NCBI GenBank assembly: GCA_039028975.1
Contig: JBCCHB010000117.1
Location: 1 to 54,578 of the forward strand
Length of the DNA stretch: 54,578 nt
Direction: 5' to 3'
DNA from: JAHBNG01 sp039028975
GTDB lineage: Bacteria > Chloroflexota > Anaerolineae > Caldilineales > Caldilineaceae
Shown here: piece after piece, positions 1 through 10,362 of the stretch
Layout of the letters: each line of letters begins with the position of its first letter
How positions within the stretch are numbered: position 1 is the first letter of the stretch
Notes under the pieces: generated by a model
Databases searched by the model: none
Told to the model about the DNA's origin: nothing
Seen by the model: the letters and a program-made list of their open reading frames with translations, nothing else
Made by a program: the position numbers and the translations under genes

Positions 1-116
1 AATGATAGTTTTTTTTGACATAGTACCTCTATTACAACCTATTTCTTGTAATATGGGTAAGTATACAACCTATCCCAGGCTACTATACCGGCGAGCGCCA
101 CAGGCCATGATTTGCT

Positions 117-521
117 TTGGCAACTCTCAGTATTTGCACCCTAATGATATTAGCATATGGCGGCGGCGAAGGCCTTAAATACCCATTGCAGCTTAGAAAT
201 CGCCCCTCTATTCATGGAGCAGTTTCATTCAATCACCCGGAGATGACGCAATGGTTTTTGGAACATGGTGCAGATCTAACTGCGCGAGATTACAACGATC
301 AAACGCCCCTGGAAGCTGCGGTGGAATTGGGGCATAATGAACTTGCTGACCTTTTACGTAACCATATTGGTGAACATAATCTGGCGCACTGTTCCAACTG
401 CGGCAAATCTGGTTATAGAATAGTCGCAAAACGAGAAGGAAATCGTTGGACTATGCATACCGCATACTACAAATGCCATTTATGCGGTAATGAAATGGGA
501 TCGGAGGAATATGTAAATTGA
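117..521 (+). CDS. Ankyrin-repeat / zinc-ribbon small protein, possibly 5'-truncated
   Basis: The 134-residue product has one clear ankyrin repeat plus part of another (about residues 30-85: IHGAVSFNHPEMTQWFLEHG, then TPLEAAVELGHNELADLL). A C-terminal zinc-ribbon-like pair of CxxC knuckles follows (CSNCG near residue 92, CHLCG near residue 118). Ankyrin repeats usually mediate protein-protein contacts and the ribbon probably binds zinc; no enzymatic function is visible. The only starts in frame are a TTG at 117 and an ATG at 141, because a stop lies at 108-110. The first 30 residues look unlike a normal N-terminus, so the gene may have lost its 5' part to a frameshift or deletion. It stands alone before the secretome cluster. 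It is probably cytoplasmic, since no signal peptide is seen. Confidence 0.55.
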   Translation: MATLSICTLMILAYGGGEGLKYPLQLRNRPSIHGAVSFNHPEMTQWFLEHGADLTARDYNDQTPLEAAVELGHNELADLLRNHIGEHNLAHCSNCGKSGYRIVAKREGNRWTMHTAYYKCHLCGNEMGSEEYVN

Positions 522-1012
522 ACTTATAATTTGCTCCACTTCAAGACGGGCGTTTTCTCTCTAGTAGAGCATTCATGAAACAACAAGAAACCACCACTTT
601 GAACGTAATCGTAGTGCAAAAGCATCAAAAAATATGTAATATAATAGTAGAAAATCAGCTAAATTGACGCCCTTCTCCTACTTTCCTCCCATACTCGTCT
701 CCACATTGCGTATTACAATAGGAGTACCCTCGTTTACAGACTTAGCGGGAATCCTATGATTGGGATCTGCCCGCCTTTCTTTGCCAGGTAAGACGTCCGG
801 GGTCCAGTCTGGCGAGACCGTTTCTTACACCGATTAGATTGCTGTTTGGGTATAACTCATTATCAGAAGACCACAGCGGAGTAGGCACTCTCTGAGGCCA
901 TCCTATTTCGCATTAGAGAGCGCTGCTGGCGTAGCCCCTCATTGCGGTCTATTGATTATCGTTGTCTATCTGTCGTTATACTGACGTTGTTACACGTATT
1001 GGAGATGTAAAG
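522..1012. other. Intergenic region upstream of the first giant secreted protein
   Basis: No convincing gene is present. The stretch holds an AT-rich box with TGTAATATAAT at about 634-644, which also occurs upstream of the 3531-aa gene (26184-26194) and may be a promoter element. A diverged copy of the CGCATTAGAGA inverted-repeat family lies at 873-929. The downstream gene's Shine-Dalgarno-like GGAG is at 1001-1004. Confidence 0.4.
873..929. repeat. Imperfect inverted repeat, CGCATTAGAGA family
   Basis: This is an imperfect palindrome (CGGAGTAGGCACTCTCT ... CGCATTAGAGAGCGCTGCTG). It resembles the core of the repeat at 37611-37741 (GGAGCAGGTATTCTCTAACG ... CGCATTAGAGAATGC). Both lie just upstream of a secreted-protein gene. 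Confidence 0.4.
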
Positions 1013-4000
1013 ATGCAAGAGGTAATTAGTCGTTTGCAGGGCTGTGCAAACCTGCATAGCCGATCGCGCTCCGGTCCACATCCGAGCCCCCATTCTTATC
1101 AAGCTGACTCATGTCAAGCTAACTCATATCAGAATCGATTCCGACCACCAGATCAACAGAACCTATTACAAGATCCTTCTCGCTCTAAAATTAGACATTT
1201 TTCACAATCGGTTCTGCGCATAGCGTCCGTGCTCACAATTGTACTTGGCCTATTTGCTACGGTAGGTATACAGACTGCCCTGGCGAATAACGAACCAAGC
1301 CCCATTGCAGCTACCCACTATCTGACAGACCCTGTCCTGCCCCCCATTGTAATCACATATGGTTCAATTGGCGACTACGTGTGGGTGGATTCAAACCACG
1401 ACGGTTGGCAGAATGAACCCACAGATGCAGGTGTCAACGACGTGACAGTGCATTTGCTGGATCAAAGCGATAACGTGATCAGTAGCACGGTCACAGCTGA
1501 TGATGTGAACGGCAATCCGGGCTACTACATATTCGACCATCTGCTCGCCGGCAATGATTATGGGATAGAAATTGTCAACCCTGAAGGTTATAGCTTTACA
1601 CAAGCTGGTGTGCTATGTGCGCCCGGAGCCGATCCATGTACAGTAACCGGCAGAGGACCTGGGCTCAATAGCAAGGTCAATCCAGAGACGGGACGCGCTC
1701 AGGCACGCATCACAGATCCCGCTGGTGGCATAGCTGGTGGCCAATGTATAGACTGCATGGACATCGATGCCGGCTTGATATCCCTGGATTCACTAGGTTC
1801 CATGGGCAACTACGTCTGGCACGACGTCAACGGTGACGGCATCCAAAACGAACCGCCAGATAAAGGCATGAATGGCGTGACCGTCTTCTTACTGGATGAT
1901 GGTGGCAATATCATTGATGAAGCTATTACCTCAAATAATCCAGAGGGCGAGCCTGGCTACTACCAATTCGAAGAGCTTGTCATTGACGAATCCTACATGG
2001 TGGAATTCACAGCGCCTCAGGGATATACATTTACGCTTCCCAACCAGGAGCATCCTGAATTTCAAGTGATCGACAGCGAGGCTTCTTGGGATAGCGATGC
2101 CGATCCCGCAACAGGACGCAGCCACTTACAGCCCATTCAACAGATATTTGGCGGTGATTGTATTCATTGTCGCGATGTGGATGCTGGACTTGTACTCGAA
2201 GATGGTACAGGTATGGAAGAGACGCTTTTTGTCGCATCATACGATAGTCCCTGCACAGGGTTTGTGCCACAACGATGTCTGCTAACTCGTAGCGATCCTT
2301 CTGAAAGCTGGGGATTCTTCTACAACAGTATTCAGGGGTTTAACTATGAGCCGGGATATGAGTATGAGCTACTTGTTTTAAAAGAGGATATTCCCAATCC
2401 TCCTATTGATGGTTTCTCAGTCCGTTGGACTTTGCTAGATCTGATTAGCAAGACGGATACGGATACGACTTGGCCTGAAGGCGATAACGACCTCGACCGC
2501 GTCAAGAACATGACTGAAGATGTCAACGGGGACGGCGATCTCTATAATGACGACACCGATGGTGACGGGACCCCTGATTTTTTGGATTCAGATGACGACA
2601 ATGATGGGTTGCGTACAGGGGTCGAGCTACATGGACCAATAGAGGTAATAATCGATCCAAATGGCAATCCCATTCCGCAACATGAGGATCGTAACGACAA
2701 TGGCGACCCCACGGACGACGACACTGATGGAGACCTGATTCCTGATTACCTCGATGCAGATGATATGGGACCTGGGCCTGGCGATAGCGACAGTGACGGC
2801 ATTCCTGATAACCAGGAATGTCCAAGCGGTTTCCCTTGCCCTGATAGCGATGGCAACGGCACGCCCGACTACATGCAGAATGATAATGGCTCCGGTTCGG
2901 GTGAAGAAGTAACCCTATATGTAGCTTCATATAAATCACTTTGCCAGGGGCTTGTCCTGATGAGCTGTATGTTAACTCGTGAGGATCCCTCTGAGAATTG
3001 GGGTAATTTCTTTGGCGGAATCCAGGGGTTCAACTATGAACCAGGGTACGAATATGAATTACTTGTACTGAAAGAGCCTATTCCAAATCCACCCGCCGAC
3101 GGCTCGTCAATCCGCTGGACCCTCGTGGAAGAGGTAAACAAGACCCTCTTGCTTTCACCCGATGGTGACGGTGACTTTGACGGCGCGAATGATGTGACCG
3201 AGGATCTGAATGGTGATGGCGATCCCTACAATGACGACACCGACGGCGACGGGGAGCCTGATTTCTTGGATCGGGATGATGATAATGATGGCACGCCGAC
3301 TGGACCAAATTTATTGGCCGAACCACCGGAGCCGGTAGCTATCGATCAAAATGGACGAATTGTCACTCACGAAGATCGCAACGGCAACGGTGATCCCACC
3401 GATGACGACACAGATGGCGACCTGATTCCTGACTACCTGGATGCGGCTGATTCAGGGATTGACAGCGGCGACAGTGACGAAGATAGTATCTTAGATAGTC
3501 AAGAATGTCCCAATGGCATCCCCTGTCCTGATAGCGATCAAAATGGCACGCCCGACTACATGCAGAATGATCATGGCGCTCCTTTAGGCGCAATTGGGAA
3601 CTATGTCTGGCACGACGCAAACCTGGACGGTCATCAGAATGAACCAGCAGACAAAGGCATGAATGGTGTGACTGTCTATCTGCTCAATAGTGATGGAAAC
3701 GTCATCGATGAAACTGTTACGGCTAACAATGAGCAGGGTGAGCCAGGCTACTATCGATTCGAAGGGTTAACTGTCAATCCTGATGGATCGCCTATCGAAG
3801 TCGGGTACACTATCGAGTTCGTTGCACCGCAAGGATATACCTTTACCGTGCCGGATGCTCTGCCACCAAATGGGGTACCCTACGACCATGAAGGAACTCA
3901 CGATAGCGATGCCGATCCCTCAACGGGGCGCAGCCATACGGTTTACCTTGAAGATCAGACAAGTGGTGGTTGCATTGACTGCCGGGATGTCGATGCTGGC

Positions 4001-7000
4001 CTTGTCTCCGAAGACGGCTCAGGTGAAGGGATAATCCTCCATATAGCATCGTACCAGACGATCTGCAGTTTTGCCTTCTTTGATAGACCTTGTCTTCGAG
4101 TCAAGGAAGGCTCGGACGGCCAGTGGCGCGGACAGAGCGAGACGATTCAAGGATTCCAGTACATGGCGGGTTATATCTACGAACTGCGTGTACTGAAAGA
4201 ACCCATTGACTACAGCTCGAATCCCTGTGCTGACGACTGCCCACAGAATCGCTGGACATTGCTCGATGAAATCAGCAAAACGCTTCAACTCTCGCCCGAA
4301 GGCGATGGTGATTTTGACGGCGTCGATGATGTGACCGAAGATCTCAACGGTGACGGTGATCCCTACAATGACGATACGGATGGGGATGGAACCGCTGACT
4401 TTGTGGATGATGATGATGACAACGATGGTGTTCGCACCGGACCTGATCCGTTTGCCCCGCCGCAACCAGCAGTACAAGTTGCTCAGGTTGTGGATACCGA
4501 GGATCGTAACGACAACGGCGATCCCACCGATGATGACAGCGATGGAGACCTGATTCCCGATTATCTAGACGCTGCAGACCTCGGCCCTGATGCAGGCGAT
4601 AGCGATGGTGACGGTATCACCGATAGCCAGGAATGCCCCAACGGCGTTCCCTGTCCCGACAGTGACGGCGATGGTATGCCAGACTATATGCAAAATGATG
4701 ATGGTATGCCAGAAGGCGATCTGCATATTGAGAAGATTCGTCTTGCTCCCGAAGTTGTACACAATGGGGAGATGGTTCCTTTCCTCATCGAAGTGACCAA
4801 CATGAGTGCAACCGAGATGACGACCGTTAAGCTTGATGACGTCTATGACGGTGGTTGTCTAGTTTTCATGCATGCCTCTATGCCTAGACGTGACGGAACC
4901 CCTCCCAATCGTCCTGGCTCTATGAGTTCACTGGTTGATGAGGTTGAGATATCCATGGAAGAGCATCTCCAATGGGACAATATCGGTCCATTAGCGCCTG
5001 GCGATACAACGACCATCTTTGTCGAATTCATGGCCCACATTCAACTCGATGAACAAGATATGGCTGTTGCCTGTGATCCGGCTATGAACTTTGCCGAGGC
5101 CGAGGGCTTTGACGCGAATGGCATGAGTCTAGGTATGGCTGATGATAGTGATCATGTCATTGTCTTGGGCGATCCCACTATGGGGGCCGAACTCGAAGTC
5201 GAAAAGGTTCTGTTGACACCAGAAGACATTCAAGAAGGAGACATAGTCGCCTACATGATTCATGTGGTCAATACGGGGGCTGTGGATCTGCCAACTGTTA
5301 CCTTGGAAGATCAATATCCGGGTCAGTGTCTCGCTCATTTGCATGTATCCATTCCGCCTGACTCAACAACCCTCGTCGGAGCTGGTGCAGGTACAATGAC
5401 GTGGAATAACATCGGCCCTCTTGCTCCTGGCCAAGGGATTGAACTCTTTGTTGAGTTTGAGGCGGCTATTGCTGCAGATGCAACTGGGCAACTCGCCCGT
5501 TGTGGACATGTGGTAAACAAAGCGACCGCTGTAGGAGTTGATCCTGCTGGTGTCAGTACAGTTTCTGTCATGGATGAGGCTGATCCCGTGTCGATTGCCG
5601 GCATGGAGACTGGTACCATCGGTGATTACGTTTGGCTTGACCTCGATGAAGATGGCCTGCAGAATGAACCACCAGGTGAGGGTCTCAATGGCATTATCGT
5701 CAATATCTATGACGACATGACCGATGGATTAAACCCTCTCGATACGACCGAGACACAAGACGGTCCGGATGGTTTACCGGGATATTATCTCTTCACCGAT
5801 CTGCCTGTTCCAGGTGTCTATGTCCTTGAGTTTATCTTACCAGATGGGCTGGCATTTACTTTGCCCCATCAAGATCCGGTTCCCTTTATCCTAATGGAAA
5901 GCCCGATTGATAGTGATGTGGATCCAGCCACTGGCCGCACCGAGCCTATTTTCCTCGAGCATTACACAGCTTATGCCGATCCTGCACACGACACTATTCA
6001 TAATCTGTCAATTGATGCTGGCGTGATTGAGACAAACCAAGCCGCTTTGGACGTTACCAAGACTTTGTTCACTCCAGCGTTGGCTGCCAATGGAGATCCA
6101 GTCTCCTTTGTGCTAGATGTTGCCAATATCGGCGCAACCGAGTTGACAACTGTGACGGTACGCGATCGCTTCTCGGCCAACTGCCTCACCTTCCAAAATG
6201 CGTCCATAACGCCGGATCTGGTACAGATTGGCACCTTTGGGCCAGCCCAAGTGGGCTGGAACAATATTGGTCCTATGGCTATCAATGCGACCAAGACCAT
6301 TACCGTCAACTTTACGGCTCAAAGCATCATCGGTCCCTTTGGCGAACCGGTCGATTGCAGCAGTGTGGTCAACCATGTCGGTGTCCAAGGCGTGGATGTC
6401 AACGGCACAACCGTGAACCGCATCGGCGATCAGGCACAAGTTTCTATCTCCGACGGACAGCTTATTACCCTCTACGTGGGTCCATATCGTGAGCCATGCA
6501 TGGGTCTTGTACCAAGGCTGTGCCTACAGGTTCGGCGAGATCCAAGCGAAACCTGGCAAAATAGTTTCGCGCACATTGAGGGATTCGAACACCAAAATGG
6601 TTATGAGTATGAACTATTGGTGTTGGAAGAGCAACTCGCCAATCCGCCAGCAGATGGTTCCTCGATCCGCTGGACTTTGGTAGATATTGTGAGCCAGACC
6701 TATGTGGGTGAAGATGATACCGATCTAGACGGTACGCCAGACATACACGAAGGCATTGGCCCACATGACGGTGATGCCAATGGCGACGGTACGCTCGACT
6801 ATCGTCAGGACCATGTTGCCACTGAAATTGACGGCACTGGTGAAAACTTTATCACCTTAGAAGCAGAAGGAGGCTGTAAGCAAGTCACTGGTCTGGATAC
6901 CATCGATGAAGAGACCTTCGGTCAAGGCGCTGGTCGACCAGATGATAGGTTCCGCTTCCCATTTGGTCTGGTCTCCTACACCCTGATTTGTGACAATCCT

Positions 7001-10000
7001 GGTGATTCGGCCACCGTTGACTATTACCTCCACGGCGCGCAAGATCTACTCAATCTAGTCTTCCGGAAATTTGTTCCGGCTGCAGAATCACTGACCGATC
7101 CCAATTCGGCAGATTGGTTTAACTTCCCTGCCACTTTCGAGCAGGTAACGATTACCACACCGAATGGTGAGGAAGTCTCTGTGGTGAAAGCCACCGTAAC
7201 CTTGACAGACGGTGCCTTTGGTGACGCGGATGGTCTCGAAAATGGTATCATCGTCGATCCGGGCGGTGTGGCCCAAGATGGCTCTTTAACCATCAATACA
7301 ACCCTGAATACACCTGAATCGGTGGTTTCTGGTCAACCTCTCAGCTTTACAGTAGCCATTACCAATACGGGCAATACGCTAATCACCAGCCTACCCATGA
7401 CCGATACCTATAACAGCACCTATCTAGCCTTTGATAGTGCTCGGGGGGCTACGCCAGCGACCGATGACAACATCGACGATGGTGTGCTGAATTGGTCCAA
7501 TCTGCTTGAGGGAACAACCGGATTGGCTCCTGGAGAGAGCATGATGGTTGTTATCCACTTTACGGCCAGGGCAGAGACGTCTGGATTGGCAGCCGCAGCA
7601 CCTTGTGGTAACGCTGGGCAGACTTGTAACGTGACCGAGCTTCCAGGCGTTTCTGGCTTCGATGATGTGACCATTGATCCATCCGAAGCGAAGTATAAGC
7701 TAGGCGACATCGTCTGGCATGACATCAACAATGACGGCGTTCAAGATGCCAACGAGCCAGGTATTGATGGCGTTTTGGTCAACTTGTACGAACTAGATAA
7801 TGTAGGAACGCCAATTCCTGCATCGATGATTACGGCGACCACAGCGACCACAGGAACCGTTAGTGGATACTATGAATTCGGCGTCCTGAGCAACACCAAC
7901 TACCAAGTAGAGATTGACGCAAGCAACTTTGCACCGGGTGGCCCGCTAGCTGGGTTTGTTGTGGCCAACAATCAGCCACTCATTACCGAGTTGACAGATG
8001 TGACGGGTACCATCGGTGCAACCCGAACAGCGATCATTGGGCAGGATAACGATTGGAACCAAGATTTCGGACTCTACTGTCGCTTTGATCTGGCTTTGAT
8101 TAAGCAGTTGGCTGCTGGACAACCGGCTACTGTCTCACCAGGTGATGATATTACCTTTACCATCTCTGTCTTTAACCAGGGCATTGTGACGGCAACCAAT
8201 GTGACTGTAGCCGACTATATTCCAAGTGGGTTTACGCTTAGTGGGGCCAATGGCGCCACATGGCTTGGCGGCCCAACGGGTACGGTTACAACAACCCTCC
8301 CTGCAACCTTAACGCCTAGCGGAACAGTCGGATCTTCCACTTCTGTAAACATCGTTCTAACGGTAAGCGCAGGCATTAGTGGTACCTATACCAACACAGC
8401 CGAAATTGCCGACTATGAGTCCAGCGTGAAAGATACGAATGGTGAAAATCTGCCAGATGCGGACTCAGACCCTGATACCAACGATGACGAAGATCCAGTC
8501 AAGGATGATGTAACTGACGAAGATGGCAAGAACAATCCAGGTATGGATGATGAAGATGATCACGACCCAGCTACCTTTGTCGTCATCCCACTACCCCAAT
8601 TGGGTGACCGTGTCTGGATTGAGGATGATGGGGATGGTTTAGCCAGCACCGGAGTATCAACTCCCGTAGAAGGCATGGTCATCACCGCCACGCGTACAAC
8701 CCCGGGTGGCACGGATGTCTACACAGCCACAACTGATGTGAATGGCTATTACTCTTTCACGGTTCCAGCCGGAACCTATACGGTGACCTATGGCACCATG
8801 CCAGCCACATACGGTAGCACACAACCTAGCAGTACCCCAGGCGGCAATAGCGAAACCGGAGATGCCGGTACCTACCAAGAAGCAGGTAATCCAGATCAGA
8901 GCCACGAAAATGGTACAACCGTAACCTTGGCACCTGGTGAAGAGAACTGGCATGTGGACTTTGCCTTTACTCCCTCCCCATCTCGGTTTGGCGATAGGGT
9001 ATGGATCGACTCGGATTCAGATGGTCTGGCCAGTACAGGCATCATTACGCCTGTCGTCGGTATTGTCATCATGGCGACCAATGGCACTGATGTGTACTCA
9101 ACCACGACCGATGTAAATGGCTATTACTCCTTCACTGTTCCAGCGGATACATACACAGTTACTTACGGTATGGTTCCACCAGCCTACGGTGACGTCGTAC
9201 CCAGTAGCACGCCAGGCGGCAACAGCGAGACCGGTAATGCAGGCACCTACCAAGAAGCAGGCGATCCAGATCGCAGCCACGAAAACGGCACAACCGTAAC
9301 CTTGGCACCTGGGGAAGAGAACTGGCATGTGGACTTTGCCTTCAGGCCACTAGGCGTACCCGCTTTGGAGGTCAGTAAGGTCCGTCACGGTGCCAATCCC
9401 TTTGGCGTTAATGATTTGGTCGACTATACCATTGGTATCACGAATACGGGTGATGTTACCATTACGGTGCTGCCTCTGGAAGATCGTTACAATGACGTCT
9501 TCCTACGATTTGAGAATGCGAGCGTTACACCAGATGGCAACAACACTGATGGTGTTCTCATCTGGAACGACCTAACAACCTTCCTCGGCAACTTGGCCCC
9601 CGGTGCGAGCTTTAGCATTGACATAACCTTCACGGCTCTAGCCGATACGACGATGCTAACACCCGTACCGCCTTGCACGTCTGATGACGAAGCACCCAAC
9701 ATTGTGCTTATTACAAATGCTAGAGCAGACGAAGATGGCGATGACGGCGACCTGTCCGATGATATGAATGTTCCGTCACAGATAGATTGTGCAGGTGTAA
9801 CGATTTTTGTCCCGACCGCAGTTTCCCTGGCGACTAGTGGTATGGAACAGACATCGAACGGTGTACGGGTTCATTGGGCCACAGCTAGTGAGAGTGAGGT
9901 AATCGGATTCTACATCTGGAAGTCAAGCGGTGTCGATGCAGAAGTTCGCAGCGGTACGATGATTGCTGCCCACAACGCTGGCCAGTCTAGTGGCTCTAGC

Positions 10001-10144
10001 TATGAGTGGCTCGACGTTGGGGCAACCATTGAATCAGGTGAACTATATATACTAGAAGTCGTGATGAGAGATGGGACGACCCATCGTTCCGTGATCGACG
10101 TGGCAACTGGCGGCTCGATCTATATGCCGATTATTACCCAGTAG
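1013..10144 (+). CDS. Giant secreted modular protein: SdrD-B, DUF4377, TSP3-like, DUF11 and FN3-like domains
   Basis: The product is a 3043-residue exported protein, probably surface-located. The ATG at 1013 is preferred over an in-frame TTG at 962 because GGAG lies 8 bases before it. A long basic N-region precedes a hydrophobic segment ending in ALA-NN near residue 90. In order (nucleotides): SdrD-B-like domains at 1360-2200; DUF4377-like modules at about 2218, 2905, 4025 and 6462, each followed by an Asp-rich DxDGDxxPD calcium-binding stretch; SdrD-B at 3586, 5614, 7700, 8596 and 8986; DUF11-like modules at 4715, 5190, 6040, 7270, 8080 and 9360. A region at 6870-7265 resembles the choice-of-anchor U domain (ends GIIVDPGG). 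It closes with an FN3-like domain (WATASESEVIGFYIWKS) and the tail IYMPIITQ. There is no LPXTG motif or C-terminal membrane helix. An adhesive or matrix role is inferred. Confidence 0.85.
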   Translation: MQEVISRLQGCANLHSRSRSGPHPSPHSYQADSCQANSYQNRFRPPDQQNLLQDPSRSKIRHFSQSVLRIASVLTIVLGLFATVGIQTALANNEPSPIAATHYLTDPVLPPIVITYGSIGDYVWVDSNHDGWQNEPTDAGVNDVTVHLLDQSDNVISSTVTADDVNGNPGYYIFDHLLAGNDYGIEIVNPEGYSFTQAGVLCAPGADPCTVTGRGPGLNSKVNPETGRAQARITDPAGGIAGGQCIDCMDIDAGLISLDSLGSMGNYVWHDVNGDGIQNEPPDKGMNGVTVFLLDDGGNIIDEAITSNNPEGEPGYYQFEELVIDESYMVEFTAPQGYTFTLPNQEHPEFQVIDSEASWDSDADPATGRSHLQPIQQIFGGDCIHCRDVDAGLVLEDGTGMEETLFVASYDSPCTGFVPQRCLLTRSDPSESWGFFYNSIQGFNYEPGYEYELLVLKEDIPNPPIDGFSVRWTLLDLISKTDTDTTWPEGDNDLDRVKNMTEDVNGDGDLYNDDTDGDGTPDFLDSDDDNDGLRTGVELHGPIEVIIDPNGNPIPQHEDRNDNGDPTDDDTDGDLIPDYLDADDMGPGPGDSDSDGIPDNQECPSGFPCPDSDGNGTPDYMQNDNGSGSGEEVTLYVASYKSLCQGLVLMSCMLTREDPSENWGNFFGGIQGFNYEPGYEYELLVLKEPIPNPPADGSSIRWTLVEEVNKTLLLSPDGDGDFDGANDVTEDLNGDGDPYNDDTDGDGEPDFLDRDDDNDGTPTGPNLLAEPPEPVAIDQNGRIVTHEDRNGNGDPTDDDTDGDLIPDYLDAADSGIDSGDSDEDSILDSQECPNGIPCPDSDQNGTPDYMQNDHGAPLGAIGNYVWHDANLDGHQNEPADKGMNGVTVYLLNSDGNVIDETVTANNEQGEPGYYRFEGLTVNPDGSPIEVGYTIEFVAPQGYTFTVPDALPPNGVPYDHEGTHDSDADPSTGRSHTVYLEDQTSGGCIDCRDVDAGLVSEDGSGEGIILHIASYQTICSFAFFDRPCLRVKEGSDGQWRGQSETIQGFQYMAGYIYELRVLKEPIDYSSNPCADDCPQNRWTLLDEISKTLQLSPEGDGDFDGVDDVTEDLNGDGDPYNDDTDGDGTADFVDDDDDNDGVRTGPDPFAPPQPAVQVAQVVDTEDRNDNGDPTDDDSDGDLIPDYLDAADLGPDAGDSDGDGITDSQECPNGVPCPDSDGDGMPDYMQNDDGMPEGDLHIEKIRLAPEVVHNGEMVPFLIEVTNMSATEMTTVKLDDVYDGGCLVFMHASMPRRDGTPPNRPGSMSSLVDEVEISMEEHLQWDNIGPLAPGDTTTIFVEFMAHIQLDEQDMAVACDPAMNFAEAEGFDANGMSLGMADDSDHVIVLGDPTMGAELEVEKVLLTPEDIQEGDIVAYMIHVVNTGAVDLPTVTLEDQYPGQCLAHLHVSIPPDSTTLVGAGAGTMTWNNIGPLAPGQGIELFVEFEAAIAADATGQLARCGHVVNKATAVGVDPAGVSTVSVMDEADPVSIAGMETGTIGDYVWLDLDEDGLQNEPPGEGLNGIIVNIYDDMTDGLNPLDTTETQDGPDGLPGYYLFTDLPVPGVYVLEFILPDGLAFTLPHQDPVPFILMESPIDSDVDPATGRTEPIFLEHYTAYADPAHDTIHNLSIDAGVIETNQAALDVTKTLFTPALAANGDPVSFVLDVANIGATELTTVTVRDRFSANCLTFQNASITPDLVQIGTFGPAQVGWNNIGPMAINATKTITVNFTAQSIIGPFGEPVDCSSVVNHVGVQGVDVNGTTVNRIGDQAQVSISDGQLITLYVGPYREPCMGLVPRLCLQVRRDPSETWQNSFAHIEGFEHQNGYEYELLVLEEQLANPPADGSSIRWTLVDIVSQTYVGEDDTDLDGTPDIHEGIGPHDGDANGDGTLDYRQDHVATEIDGTGENFITLEAEGGCKQVTGLDTIDEETFGQGAGRPDDRFRFPFGLVSYTLICDNPGDSATVDYYLHGAQDLLNLVFRKFVPAAESLTDPNSADWFNFPATFEQVTITTPNGEEVSVVKATVTLTDGAFGDADGLENGIIVDPGGVAQDGSLTINTTLNTPESVVSGQPLSFTVAITNTGNTLITSLPMTDTYNSTYLAFDSARGATPATDDNIDDGVLNWSNLLEGTTGLAPGESMMVVIHFTARAETSGLAAAAPCGNAGQTCNVTELPGVSGFDDVTIDPSEAKYKLGDIVWHDINNDGVQDANEPGIDGVLVNLYELDNVGTPIPASMITATTATTGTVSGYYEFGVLSNTNYQVEIDASNFAPGGPLAGFVVANNQPLITELTDVTGTIGATRTAIIGQDNDWNQDFGLYCRFDLALIKQLAAGQPATVSPGDDITFTISVFNQGIVTATNVTVADYIPSGFTLSGANGATWLGGPTGTVTTTLPATLTPSGTVGSSTSVNIVLTVSAGISGTYTNTAEIADYESSVKDTNGENLPDADSDPDTNDDEDPVKDDVTDEDGKNNPGMDDEDDHDPATFVVIPLPQLGDRVWIEDDGDGLASTGVSTPVEGMVITATRTTPGGTDVYTATTDVNGYYSFTVPAGTYTVTYGTMPATYGSTQPSSTPGGNSETGDAGTYQEAGNPDQSHENGTTVTLAPGEENWHVDFAFTPSPSRFGDRVWIDSDSDGLASTGIITPVVGIVIMATNGTDVYSTTTDVNGYYSFTVPADTYTVTYGMVPPAYGDVVPSSTPGGNSETGNAGTYQEAGDPDRSHENGTTVTLAPGEENWHVDFAFRPLGVPALEVSKVRHGANPFGVNDLVDYTIGITNTGDVTITVLPLEDRYNDVFLRFENASVTPDGNNTDGVLIWNDLTTFLGNLAPGASFSIDITFTALADTTMLTPVPPCTSDDEAPNIVLITNARADEDGDDGDLSDDMNVPSQIDCAGVTIFVPTAVSLATSGMEQTSNGVRVHWATASESEVIGFYIWKSSGVDAEVRSGTMIAAHNAGQSSGSSYEWLDVGATIESGELYILEVVMRDGTTHRSVIDVATGGSIYMPIITQ
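8596..9345 (+). repeat. Recently duplicated SdrD-B domain pair inside the giant gene
   Basis: The two adjacent SdrD-B units, starting near 8596 and 8986, are nearly identical at DNA level over their second halves. For example, the stretches around 8880-8967 and 9245-9345 share long runs such as CATGTGGACTTTGCCTT. This indicates a recent intragenic duplication or gene conversion. Confidence 0.7.
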
Positions 10145-10159
10145 CATGATAAGATGAAA

Positions 10160-10215
10160 AGGTGAGGGGTGATAGGGTGACTGGTGCTCTGGTTCACCTC
10201 TTCACCCCTTCACCT
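10160..10215 (+). terminator. Long imperfect hairpin after the giant gene
   Basis: The arm AGGTGAGGGGTGATAGGGTGA (10160-10180) pairs with TCACCTCTTCACCCCTTCACCT (ending at 10215), giving a stem of about 20 bp. No T-tract follows, so it may act as an RNA-stabilising stem or a weak terminator. The right arm runs on into degenerate TTCACCCC tandem repeats. Confidence 0.45.
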
Positions 10216-10265
10216 CTTCACCCCTTCGCCTCTTCATCCCCCTGCCCATTACCCTCTCATTCCCT

Positions 10266-10362
10266 ATCCCTACCCACCACTTTGACAAATAATACCCTAT
10301 AATTCGCAGCTTATACATAAAATGACAGATGCTTAAACCCCCAATTACCTGTTATTTTATTA
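10266..10362 (+). promoter_or_regulatory. Upstream block shared with the 3531-aa gene (copy 1)
   Basis: TATCCCT, TATAAT (10298-10303), TACATAAAATG (10314-10324) and TACCTGTTATT (10346-10356) appear in the same order and at similar spacing at 26161-26252. Each copy lies about 400-500 bp before a secreted-protein gene. It may carry a shared promoter or be an old dispersed repeat. Confidence 0.4.

Noticed and set aside
2523..3620. Several minus-strand frames rich in His, Arg and Cys
   Set aside because: They are antisense products of the GATGGCGAC-rich calcium-repeat region of the giant gene.
10282..10303. TTGACA and TATAAT as a sigma-70 promoter
   Set aside because: The spacer is only 10 bases, too short for a normal promoter; only the conserved block is reported.
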